Shown: in pieces, positions 1 to 6,896 of the stretch
Position numbering within the stretch: position 1 is the stretch's first letter
Layout of the letters: each line of letters opens with the position of its first letter
Assembly: GCA_002339325.1 (NCBI GenBank)
Contig: DDKK01000014.1
Span: forward strand, 13,310 to 24,783
DNA length: 11,474 nucleotides
From: Nitrospiraceae bacterium UBA2600
GTDB taxonomy: Bacteria; Nitrospirota; Thermodesulfovibrionia; Thermodesulfovibrionales; Thermodesulfovibrionaceae
Direction: 5' to 3'
Made by a program: the position numbers and the translations under genes
Notes under the pieces: generated by a model
Database searches by the model: none
The model's input: only the letters and a program-made list of their open reading frames with translations
Told to the model about the DNA's origin: nothing

Positions 1-1
1 C

Positions 2-229
2 ATAATAAAAATGATAATCAGCTTTTTCGTAATAGAAAACGGAATTCATTTCCTCATGATAAGCATGATACCTCATATGCCTAAATTTATAGAATTAGCC
101 CTCACTGTGAATTTTGTAATAGCCATATTTCTTTTTATTTATATTGCAAGAAAACTGAGCGAAATAGCGGTTTTAGAAGAGATTAAAAAGTTTAGAAATT
201 CAAAGAGTATTTTAAAAATACAGGAGTGA
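2..229 (+). CDS. hyfE: Hydrogenase-4 component E-like membrane subunit (HyfE), C-terminal part
   Basis: This is the 3' end of a gene that begins before the window: the frame is open from base 2 and stops at TGA 227-229. The visible tail has a hydrophobic stretch containing FFVIENGIHFL, followed by a second membrane segment and a short basic end. This resembles the C-terminus of HyfE, the small membrane subunit of group 4 NiFe hydrogenases, which is related to NuoK/MrpC. HyfE helps form the membrane arm that couples hydrogen chemistry to ion translocation. The next gene is a HyfF-like subunit 5 bases downstream, which is the usual E-F order and supports the call. An internal ATG at base 11 has no good ribosome binding site and is not the start. 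The assignment rests on a short fragment plus context. Confidence 0.72.
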   Translation: MIKMIISFFVIENGIHFLMISMIPHMPKFIELALTVNFVIAIFLFIYIARKLSEIAVLEEIKKFRNSKSILKIQE

Positions 230-234
230 GGTAG

Positions 235-1695
235 ATGAATTACGATTTTATATGTGTTTGCCTCTCCTTTTTAGCTCCTTTTTTAACTGGAATGATTATT
301 TTTTTTATGCGGAAAGGTTTGTTAACTAATGTTATTTTATCATTGGTTTCTATAGCTTTTGCTTTGTTTTCAACCTTCTATAGCTTTTATATACTAAAGT
401 ATGGTGAGAGCTTATCTTTAGATTTCTATGGATTTTTTTTCTTAGATGGTTTTGGTATTTTTATGCAGTTCATGGTTGAGTTTGTAACTATTTTCGTTAT
501 CCTTTACTCTTTAAAAGAACTTCCCCAGAACTACTTCCATCGAACCAAGCATTTTCATTTTTATTTTTCTATGATTTTAATATCCACAGGATTTATGAAT
601 CTTGCTTTTTCTCTGAATAATCTTTTCTTGATATACATAGCCCTTGAACTAAGCAGCATCGTTGCTGTATATCTAATAGCTTTTAATTTAACAAAGGAAG
701 CCCTCAAGGCAGGCTTCAGATATCTTATCGTGGTAAATGTTGGGATACTTTTTAGTTTACTTGCTATTGTTTTTATCTATTATGCAACGGGACAAGAGGT
801 CTCCATTAGCAGTATGGGACAAATTGTATCTTCCCTCTCTCGGGACATGGCACTTTTATGCGCTGGATTATTTATTATTGGATTTTTCACAAAGGCTGGA
901 TTAATGCCTTTTCATATATGGCTACCCGATGCTTATGCAGAGTCACCTACAGCAGTAACATTTTTCTTAGCGGGTGCCGTTACAAAAATTGGATTTTACG
1001 GTTTAGCCAGAACCGTTACAGCCTTTGCTTATAATTTGGAAGAAATAAGGCTTATGGTTATAATCTTGGCCTCTTTAAGCATGCTGTTCGGAGCAGTTCT
1101 ATCCTTTAATCAGAGAGATATCAAAAAGTTAATTGCTTACTGTAGTATAAGCGAGATGGGATTAATAGCGTCTGCTTTTGTTTTAAGTAGTTATTCAGGT
1201 TTTTGGGGCGGTGTTTTTCATATGTTAAATCATACTCTTATGAAAGGTGCTCTTTTTTTATCGGTAGGAGCATTAATCTATCTGTGTGGAAGCAGAAAAA
1301 TTGAAGATATATCCCTTCTTCCGAAAAAAAATTCTGTTATCATAATATCTTTCATAATAGGTGCAATGGCAGTAGGAGGGATGCCTCCTTTTAGTAGTTT
1401 TTTAAGTGCTGTTACTGTAATTTTTAATCTTGCCGAGGAAAGATTTTTCTGGAGTTCAGTCATTCTTGCTATTTCAGGTTTTATAAGTGTCATTGCTTTA
1501 TTGAGAACCGCTAATGCTATTTTCTGGGCCAAAAATGAAGAAGTAGAGCTCAAAAGTGACACTCCTCTACCAGCTTTAATGATTTTTTGTTCTTTGTTTT
1601 TGGCCATTCTACTGATTGTGGGAGGAGTATATCCAGAATTTATTTATTGCCTTATTGATAGTGCTGCAAAGTCAATTTTATCTACAATTCATTAG
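235..1695 (+). CDS. hyfF: Hydrogenase-4 component F-like proton-translocating membrane subunit (HyfF)
   Basis: The product is a 486-residue, almost wholly hydrophobic protein of the NuoL/M/N-Mrp antiporter family (Proton_antipo_M domain, about residues 125-410). It should form a proton or sodium channel in the membrane arm of a group 4 hydrogenase. Visible family landmarks are the TM5 glutamate E138 in IALELSS, the TM7 lysine K220 in FFTKAGLMPFHIWLPDA, the TM8 lysine K251 in VTKIGFYGLAR, and the H329/H333/K337 pattern in HMLNHTLMKGALF. The usual charged residue after the GxPP motif near 381-391 seems replaced by alanine (A391). Length is close to E. coli HyfF (about 526). The start is ATG 235, with AGGAG at 222-226 inside the end of hyfE. 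It lies 9 bases before the small-subunit gene. The family is certain; choosing HyfF over a paralogue rests partly on context. Confidence 0.85.
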   Translation: MNYDFICVCLSFLAPFLTGMIIFFMRKGLLTNVILSLVSIAFALFSTFYSFYILKYGESLSLDFYGFFFLDGFGIFMQFMVEFVTIFVILYSLKELPQNYFHRTKHFHFYFSMILISTGFMNLAFSLNNLFLIYIALELSSIVAVYLIAFNLTKEALKAGFRYLIVVNVGILFSLLAIVFIYYATGQEVSISSMGQIVSSLSRDMALLCAGLFIIGFFTKAGLMPFHIWLPDAYAESPTAVTFFLAGAVTKIGFYGLARTVTAFAYNLEEIRLMVIILASLSMLFGAVLSFNQRDIKKLIAYCSISEMGLIASAFVLSSYSGFWGGVFHMLNHTLMKGALFLSVGALIYLCGSRKIEDISLLPKKNSVIIISFIIGAMAVGGMPPFSSFLSAVTVIFNLAEERFFWSSVILAISGFISVIALLRTANAIFWAKNEEVELKSDTPLPALMIFCSLFLAILLIVGGVYPEFIYCLIDSAAKSILSTIH

Positions 1696-1704
1696 GAGGA
1701 AAAA

Positions 1705-2172
1705 ATGTCTTTGATTAAGAAATTAGCCCAGAGGGCTTTCAAGAAATCCATTTGGGTATTTCATGTAAATACAGGAGCCTGTAATGGTTGTGACATAGAA
1801 TTACTCGATATTCTAACTCCCTACTATGACATAGAAAGATTTGGTATGAAGGCTGTGAGTTCCCCCCGTCATGCCGATGCCCTTGTAATTTCTGGGCCAG
1901 TTACGCGACCTACCGTTGATTTCGTGAAAAAAGTCTACGAAGCTACACCAGAGCCTAAAATTGTCATTGCCCTTGGTTCATGCGCTACTGCTGGTGGAAT
2001 ATGGTTTGACAGTTACAATGTTGTTGGAGGTGTGGATAAAATTGTCCCTGTAAATTTATACATTCCCGGCTGCCCCCCTCGTCCTGAGGCAATATTATTT
2101 GGCATTGCAAAGGCTTTAGGAATTTCAAAGGAAAAAATAAAACCTCTTGTTGCAGAAGAAATTGAATCTTGA
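1705..2172 (+). CDS. hyfI: Group 4 NiFe hydrogenase small subunit (HyfI/HycG-like, NuoB family)
   Basis: This 155-residue protein carries one [4Fe-4S] cluster that passes electrons to or from the NiFe site on the large subunit, on the cytoplasmic face of the membrane complex. The four cluster ligands are visible: C26 and C29 in the CNGC motif, C93 in LGSCA, and C123 in PGCPPRPE. The split CxxC, rather than the adjacent CC of respiratory complex I NuoB, is the hydrogenase signature. The full family core is present, so the gene looks intact. The start is ATG 1705, with a perfect AGGAGG at 1694-1699 that overlaps the hyfF stop codon. In the E. coli hyf operon the large subunit and a ferredoxin-like gene sit between F and I; here both are missing from that place and are presumably upstream. 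Confidence 0.93.
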   Translation: MSLIKKLAQRAFKKSIWVFHVNTGACNGCDIELLDILTPYYDIERFGMKAVSSPRHADALVISGPVTRPTVDFVKKVYEATPEPKIVIALGSCATAGGIWFDSYNVVGGVDKIVPVNLYIPGCPPRPEAILFGIAKALGISKEKIKPLVAEEIES

Positions 2173-2632
2173 GGACTTCTTAGACAGACTTTCCGGAAAA
2201 ATTATAATAGCAGGCATTGGCAATTCTCTTAGAGGAGATGATGCCGTTGGAAGTTATATAGTAAAAAATCTGCAAGGCAGAATCAAGGCCGTTACATTAG
2301 ATTGCGAAGACAGCCCGGAAAAATACATTGATAAGTTTATTGATTTAAAGCCCGACCTCATAATATTCATTGATGCCATGAGATTAAACAGACAACCCGG
2401 TGAACTTATTATTATTTCCAATAAAGATATTGCAAATAAAGGAACAATAACTCATCAGACTAATTTGCACCTTATCATTCATTATATAAAACTGCACATA
2501 AATCCGCAGATATTTATTATCGGAATTCAACCGGAGGATACAACTTTTGGGAATTCAATTAGCCATAAAGTAAGGGAAACTGCCAATATAATCTGTGAGT
2601 TATTTATTGAAAGGCTATCAAATGATAAATAA
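2147..2632 (+). CDS. hycI: Hydrogenase maturation protease, HycI type
   Basis: This is a nickel-dependent endopeptidase (HyaD/HybD/HycI family) that removes the C-terminal extension of the hydrogenase large subunit after nickel insertion. The N-terminal motif IGNSLRGDD is clear. The three expected Ni-probing ligands can be placed as D32, D76 (in IFIDAM) and H103 (in ITHQ), matching D16, D62 and H90 of E. coli HycI. GIQPEDTTFGN near the C-terminus also matches HycI. No ATG or GTG is available. TTG at 2147 overlaps the small-subunit gene by 26 bases; TTG at 2150 or 2162 are alternatives, and 2162 gives a length closer to E. coli HycI. No start has a strong ribosome binding site, so translational coupling is likely. 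Its presence implies that the operon's large subunit is a genuine nickel enzyme with a cleavable tail. Confidence 0.88.
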   Translation: MLQKKLNLEDFLDRLSGKIIIAGIGNSLRGDDAVGSYIVKNLQGRIKAVTLDCEDSPEKYIDKFIDLKPDLIIFIDAMRLNRQPGELIIISNKDIANKGTITHQTNLHLIIHYIKLHINPQIFIIGIQPEDTTFGNSISHKVRETANIICELFIERLSNDK

Positions 2633-2644
2633 ACTCAAACATTA

Positions 2645-2653
2645 TGGTATAAT
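2645..2653 (+). promoter_or_regulatory. Extended -10 promoter for dapA-recN-radical SAM unit
   Basis: TGGTATAAT is a perfect extended -10 (TGn plus TATAAT at 2648-2653), 13 bases after the hycI stop. No convincing -35 lies 16-18 bases upstream, as is common for extended -10 promoters. Transcription should start near 2660, giving a leader of about 23 bases that holds AGGAGG at 2670-2675, 7 bases before the dapA ATG. The element sits in a small dyad, ATTAT-GGT-ATAAT at 2641-2653. Confidence 0.65.
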
Positions 2654-2682
2654 TTCTTAAAAACTTTTTAGGAGGTTTTAAA

Positions 2683-3558
2683 ATGCTTAAAGGTTCAATG
2701 GTTGCGATAGTCACACCATTTAAAAAAGGTAAGGTAGATGAGAAGACCCTTGAAAAACTAATAGAATGGCACATAAAAGAGGGCACCCATGCAATAGTAC
2801 CTTGCGGAACAACAGGAGAGGCATCTACCCTTGATTACGAAGAGCATTACAGGGTAATTGAAATAACAGTGAAAACAGTAAATAAGAGAATTCCCGTTAT
2901 AGCTGGGACAGGCTCAAACTCTACTGATGAGGCAATCATGATAACTAAAAAAGCAGAGCAGCTCGGTGCTGATGCGGTTCTATCCGTAACTCCCTACTAC
3001 AATAAGCCAACACAGGAGGGTTTATACAGACATTTTAAAGAAATTGCTGACAAGACCGGTTTGCCAATAATTCTCTATAATGTGCCAGGTAGAACTTCTC
3101 TGAATATGTTACCTCAGACTGTAGCAAGGTTGAGAGAGCATAAAAGAATAGTAGGAATAAAAGAAGCTACAGGCGATATGAAGCAGGTAAGTGAAATTAT
3201 AAGGCTTTGCGGGAGAGACTTTACAGTGCTTTCCGGTGATGATTTTACCAATTTAACTCTTCTTACTCTTGGTGGTAGAGGATTTATATCTGTTACTGCC
3301 AATATATGCCCAAAGGATGTGTCAGAACTTTTTAATGCCTGGGAGAGAGGTGAAATTGAAAAGGCACGAGAGATTCACTATAAGCTCGAGCCCATAAACA
3401 AAGCCATGTTTATTGAAACAAACCCAATTCCCGTAAAAACTGCACTTGCTCTTATGGGTAAGATTAAAGAAGAGTTCAGGCTTCCTCTCTGTGAAATGTC
3501 TTCGGCAAATAAAGAGAAACTTGCGGAGGTTTTAAGAGTCGCCGGCTTGATTAAATGA
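2683..3558 (+). CDS. dapA: 4-hydroxy-tetrahydrodipicolinate synthase
   Basis: DapA condenses pyruvate with aspartate semialdehyde in the cytoplasm, the first committed step to diaminopimelate and lysine. The 291-residue length matches the family (E. coli 292). The active site is complete: T43-T44 in PCGTTGEAS, Y106, Y132 in LYNVPGRT, R137, and the Schiff-base lysine K160 in GIKEATGD, equivalent to T44/T45, Y107, Y133, R138 and K161 of E. coli. E161-A162 directly after the Schiff-base lysine also fit DapA over the related N-acetylneuraminate lyases. The start is ATG 2683 with a strong AGGAGG at 2670-2675. It is the first gene of its unit and shares an ATGA overlap with recN. No other dap or lysine gene is nearby. 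Feedback by lysine cannot be judged from sequence. Confidence 0.97.
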   Translation: MLKGSMVAIVTPFKKGKVDEKTLEKLIEWHIKEGTHAIVPCGTTGEASTLDYEEHYRVIEITVKTVNKRIPVIAGTGSNSTDEAIMITKKAEQLGADAVLSVTPYYNKPTQEGLYRHFKEIADKTGLPIILYNVPGRTSLNMLPQTVARLREHKRIVGIKEATGDMKQVSEIIRLCGRDFTVLSGDDFTNLTLLTLGGRGFISVTANICPKDVSELFNAWERGEIEKAREIHYKLEPINKAMFIETNPIPVKTALALMGKIKEEFRLPLCEMSSANKEKLAEVLRVAGLIK

Positions 3559-5198
3559 TTGAAGAGATAAGAATCAGAGATTTCGCTATAATTGAAAGTC
3601 TGAATTTATCTCTCTCTGAAGGATTTAATGTGCTTACAGGAGAGACTGGAGCGGGAAAATCCATTATTATAGACGCTCTGGGAGTTTTACTAAAAGAAAA
3701 GGTCTTACCTGCTGATTTTGTAATGCATGGTAAAAAGGAAGCTTCTGTGGAAGTGCTAATTTCGGGTTTTTCCCCTGAAGATTTAGGAATCGACGAAGAG
3801 ATACTTATTTTTCGAAAAATATTGAATTTGCAGGGTAAGACAAGGGCATATATTAATGAATCTGCCCATACCTTACAGGGCTTTTCGAACATGGCAATGC
3901 GATTCATCAACATTCACGGACAACATGAGCATACATATCTTCTTAAAAAAGAAAATCACATAAGATTTTTCGACATTATAGCAGGTCTGCAAGAGGAAAC
4001 AGAAAAGTTGAGCTTGCTCTATAATGAAGTTCAAGAACTTAATCGGCAAGTAGAGGAATTAAGGGAAAAAATCAATGAAAAAAAACAAAAACTTGATTTA
4101 CTCAATTTTCAGATTGACGAAATAAAGAAGGCTAATTTAAAAGAAGGAGAAGAGGAGGAGCTAAGCGAAAAAAGACAAATTTTAAGAAATATAATGAAAA
4201 TAAAGGAAATAGCAGAAAGCAGCTTTGCTCTTCTGAAAGAAGATAAAAACTCTGTTTATACGGGCATGTCTGTCCTTCTTAATCACATTAAAGAACTATC
4301 TCAATTTGACTCAAAAGCTGAAGAATTAAGAGGTCTCATTGAATCTTCATTTGTTCAAATTGAAGAAGCAGTTCATATTCTGAGAAAGCTTAAGGAGAGT
4401 TATGAACCAGACCCTTTAAGCCTTGAAAGTATTGAAGAGAGACTTTCTCTTATAAGCAAGCTTAAATCAAAGTATGGCGGGAGTATAAAAGAAATCATAG
4501 AGTATGCAGAGAAAGCAGAAGAAGAGATAAAATTTTTCTCTCTATCTGAAGATGAATTGAAAGAGAAAGAGGAAAAACTAAAAGAGCTTTCTCAGCTTCT
4601 TGAGGATAATGCAAAAATTTTATCAGATAAAAGAAAAGAAAAGGTCGATACGATAGAGAAAAACATTATTGAAGAACTGAAGTTTTTAGGGTTTTCAAAG
4701 CCGGACTTCAAGATTAACATTGATAAAAAACCTATCAGTCCTCAAGGAATAGATGATATAGAGTTTTTTTTCACTGCAAATCCAGGACAGCCTCCAAAGC
4801 CTCTTTCAAAAGTTGCCTCTGGAGGCGAGCTTTCGAGGCTTATGCTTGCTTTAAAATGTGTGGAATTAAAAATGGCTGAGACATCTGTTAAAGCTATAAC
4901 CCTTGTTTTTGATGAAATAGATGCAGGGATAGGTGGTATTGTAGCAGAGAATGTAGGTAGGAGAATGAAAGAACTTGCCAGATATCATCAGGTGCTTTGC
5001 GTAACCCATCTTCCTCAGATAGCTGCTATGGCAGACAGCCACATAAAAGTTGAAAAATTCATAGCTGATGATAAAACATTAGTAAAAGTAAAGGTCCTCA
5101 ATGACAACGAAAGAAAAGAAGAAATAGCTCGAATGCTGAGTGGTCGCATAACGGAAAGTTCATTATTTCATGCCGAGGAACTTCTTGATAATAGATGA
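3555..5198 (+). CDS. recN: DNA repair protein RecN (SMC-like ATPase)
   Basis: RecN is a cytoplasmic SMC-like ATPase that acts early in double-strand break repair with RecA. At 547 residues it matches the family (E. coli 553). The N-terminal half-ATPase has Walker A GETGAGKS at 29-36 and the NIHGQHEHTYLL motif at 119-130. Two charged coiled-coil arms, about 145-230 and 315-375, flank a hinge-like section. The C-terminal half has the signature ASGGELSRLMLALK at 421-434, Walker B with D453-E454 in LVFDEIDAG, and the switch histidine H485 in CVTHLPQIAA. The ATG at 3555 overlaps the dapA stop as ATGA, and its own stop overlaps the next start the same way. There is no Shine-Dalgarno at the usual spacing, so reinitiation after dapA is likely. 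No LexA-like box is recognisable before it; it appears to be driven by the dapA promoter. Confidence 0.97.
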   Translation: MIEEIRIRDFAIIESLNLSLSEGFNVLTGETGAGKSIIIDALGVLLKEKVLPADFVMHGKKEASVEVLISGFSPEDLGIDEEILIFRKILNLQGKTRAYINESAHTLQGFSNMAMRFINIHGQHEHTYLLKKENHIRFFDIIAGLQEETEKLSLLYNEVQELNRQVEELREKINEKKQKLDLLNFQIDEIKKANLKEGEEEELSEKRQILRNIMKIKEIAESSFALLKEDKNSVYTGMSVLLNHIKELSQFDSKAEELRGLIESSFVQIEEAVHILRKLKESYEPDPLSLESIEERLSLISKLKSKYGGSIKEIIEYAEKAEEEIKFFSLSEDELKEKEEKLKELSQLLEDNAKILSDKRKEKVDTIEKNIIEELKFLGFSKPDFKINIDKKPISPQGIDDIEFFFTANPGQPPKPLSKVASGGELSRLMLALKCVELKMAETSVKAITLVFDEIDAGIGGIVAENVGRRMKELARYHQVLCVTHLPQIAAMADSHIKVEKFIADDKTLVKVKVLNDNERKEEIARMLSGRITESSLFHAEELLDNR

Positions 5199-6418
5199 AA
5201 CTGTTTTTCTTTGAAACAAAGTTTAATCGATACAGTATAACTCCTATTGTTGCATCCCTTGAGCAAAGAAATGATTTAAATGTGGATATTGTATTTTTTA
5301 GCCAAAAAGATATTGAAACCTTAGAAGCTCTAATGAAAGATTGTGATGAAGGCGTTTTTTGTTTTTCCTTTTGTTCTCCCCAATGGAAAGAGATAAAGAG
5401 TATCTATACATTTTTGAGAGAAAAATATCCAGCTTCAATTTTTATTGCAGGAGGACCAGCTCCTTCTGGAGTACCAAGGAAAGTTGTTGATTTAGGCTTT
5501 GATTATGTTTTCGTAGGTGAGGCAGAAAAGACCTTTCCCGAACTTCTGTCTACCGGTTTCAGAAATCTTGATAGAAAAAGAAAATCTCTAATCAAGGGAG
5601 AAAGAATTGACTTGAATGACTTTATGGCGTGGAGCACTATAAACAAGAGATTCTCCCCCCTTGAAATAACCAGAGGTTGTCCTTTTGCCTGTAAATTTTG
5701 TCAAACGAGTTATCTTTTCGGAACAAAACCAAGACACAGAAGCATTGAGAGTATTCAAAGTCATGCGGAGATTTTTCTGAGACACGGTATGAGAGATTTT
5801 AGATTTATTACTCCCAATGCTATGAGTTACGGCTCTTATGATGGAAAAACGCTTAAGCTGGATGCAGTAGAACAGATGCTTAAAAGTTTAAGAGAACTTT
5901 CTGACAGACTGAGATTGTTCTTCGGCACTTTTCCTTCCGAGATAAGACCGGAACATCTTACAAAAGAGGCCATTCAAACTATAAAGCCTTACATTTTTAA
6001 CAGAAACTTTACAATAGGAGCTCAATCTGGAAGTGACAGAATGCTTGATAGAATGCATCGTGGTCACTCAACTGAAGACGTATACAGAGCTGTAAAAAAT
6101 GCCATAGAAGAGGGATTTTCTGTAGATGTGGATTTTATTTTCGGACTTCCCGAGGAAACGAGTGATGACCAGAAAAAGACAATAAAATTCATGGAACTTC
6201 TTGTTAATCTTGGCAGGAGTAAAAATCTTCCCGTTAGGATACACAGTCATTACTTCATTCCACTTAAAGGAACGCCCTACGGGAATTATGAACCTTCAGG
6301 TATTTCTAAGGAGCTTACAACTTTTTTAGGCAAACTTTATAATTCAGGCAGAATTTTTGGACATTGGCACAAACAAAAAATATATACATCAGAGATAACT
6401 GCTAAAGTTAAAGCTTAA
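5195..6418 (+). CDS. B12-binding-domain/radical SAM protein, resembling the MJ_1487 family
   Basis: This is a 407-residue radical SAM enzyme of unknown reaction. Residues 1 to about 120 form a Rossmann-like domain of the type found before B12-dependent radical SAM cores, with GGPAPSG at 86-92 and VGEAEKTF at 107-114. The usual cobalamin motif DxHxxG is absent. The radical SAM core starts near 155, with the [4Fe-4S] ligands C162, C166 and C169 in RGCPFACKFCQ. Core motifs that follow are QSGSD, VDFIFGLPEET and PLKGTPYG, typical of the Elp3/MiaB-like SPASM-free branch. It starts at ATG 5195, overlapping recN by 4 bases; the GAGGA at 5175-5179 is too distant to be a good ribosome binding site. 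Overall shape recalls the family annotated as MJ_1487-type, which is uncharacterised; that subfamily name is from memory. The substrate cannot be inferred from the neighbours. Confidence 0.82.
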   Translation: MKLFFFETKFNRYSITPIVASLEQRNDLNVDIVFFSQKDIETLEALMKDCDEGVFCFSFCSPQWKEIKSIYTFLREKYPASIFIAGGPAPSGVPRKVVDLGFDYVFVGEAEKTFPELLSTGFRNLDRKRKSLIKGERIDLNDFMAWSTINKRFSPLEITRGCPFACKFCQTSYLFGTKPRHRSIESIQSHAEIFLRHGMRDFRFITPNAMSYGSYDGKTLKLDAVEQMLKSLRELSDRLRLFFGTFPSEIRPEHLTKEAIQTIKPYIFNRNFTIGAQSGSDRMLDRMHRGHSTEDVYRAVKNAIEEGFSVDVDFIFGLPEETSDDQKKTIKFMELLVNLGRSKNLPVRIHSHYFIPLKGTPYGNYEPSGISKELTTFLGKLYNSGRIFGHWHKQKIYTSEITAKVKA

Positions 6419-6423
6419 TTATA

Positions 6424-6432
6424 TGTTATATT
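6424..6432 (+). promoter_or_regulatory. Extended -10 promoter giving a leaderless RidA-family mRNA
   Basis: TGTTATATT (TGn plus TATATT at 6427-6432) lies six bases before the ATG at 6439. Transcription from this element would begin at or within a base of the start codon. No Shine-Dalgarno is present, and the sequence between the radical SAM stop (6418) and the ATG has no terminator, so read-through from upstream is also possible. Confidence 0.5.
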
Positions 6433-6438
6433 AACAAA

Positions 6439-6894
6439 ATGATTGAAGAAAAACTGAAGGAATTAGAAATCTCCCTTCCAGAGCCAGTCAAACCTGTGGG
6501 GTTCTATGTGCCTGCATTGAGGGTAAATAATCTTCTTTTTTTAAGTGGAATTCTTCCCTTTAGAGAAGGGAAAATTTCAAAGAAAGGCAAAGTTCCGCTG
6601 GAACTTTCAATTGAAGAAGCCAGTGAAGAGGCGAAGCAGACAGTTTTAAACGCTTTAGCAATTGTCAGGGAACATGCTGGAAGCCTTGATAAAATAAAAC
6701 AGTGCATAAAAATAACAGGCTATATTGCCGCTTCAGATGATTTTGTCGACCATCCGAAAGTATTAAATCCTGCCTCGGAGATGCTTTTTAAAATTTTTGG
6801 AGACAGAGGTAAACACTGTAGAGTTGCGGTAGGTGTCAGCAGTTTACCCCTCGGAGCTGTTGTAGAGATGGATTTTATATTTGAACTTGTATAG
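6439..6894 (+). CDS. RidA-family protein (YjgF/YER057c/UK114), longer variant
   Basis: RidA proteins are cytoplasmic trimers that hydrolyse reactive enamine/imine intermediates made by PLP enzymes. This 151-residue member is longer than E. coli RidA (128) because of an N-terminal extension and longer loops, as in the subgroup with a C-terminal RVAVGVSSLPLGAVVE motif. The conserved arginine that binds the substrate carboxylate is R128, and the partner glutamate E143 follows 15 residues later, the same spacing as R105 and E120 in the canonical family. The key residues for imine deaminase activity are therefore kept, but subgroup members differ in activity. The ATG at 6439 is the only start that keeps the whole fold and has no ribosome binding site. 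It ends 2 bases from the convergent ZIP gene. Confidence 0.88.
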   Translation: MIEEKLKELEISLPEPVKPVGFYVPALRVNNLLFLSGILPFREGKISKKGKVPLELSIEEASEEAKQTVLNALAIVREHAGSLDKIKQCIKITGYIAASDDFVDHPKVLNPASEMLFKIFGDRGKHCRVAVGVSSLPLGAVVEMDFIFELV

Positions 6895-6896
6895 CT

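Noticed and set aside
299..1331. Runs of eight T or A inside hyfF (299-306, 433-440, 1324-1331) as phase-variation tracts
   Set aside because: Similar runs occur in recN and other genes here. They come from TTT Phe and AAA Lys codons in an AT-rich genome, and 8-base tracts are short for phase variation.
1278..1607. A 109-codon open frame on the minus strand within hyfF
   Set aside because: It lies wholly inside a strongly conserved membrane protein gene, has no ribosome binding site and resembles nothing known; it is a shadow of hyfF.
2607..2612. TTGAAA as the -35 of the dapA promoter
   Set aside because: It is 35 bases from the -10 at 2648, twice the usual spacing, and lies in the end of hycI.
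2655..2671. TAAAAA-C-TTTTTA before dapA as a terminator for the hydrogenase operon
   Set aside because: The stem is only A-T pairs with a one-base loop, so it could not form a stable hairpin, and no T-run follows.
3551..3913. A 120-codon minus-strand open frame over the start of recN
   Set aside because: It is antisense to the conserved Walker A region of recN and has a composition expected from the complement of that gene.
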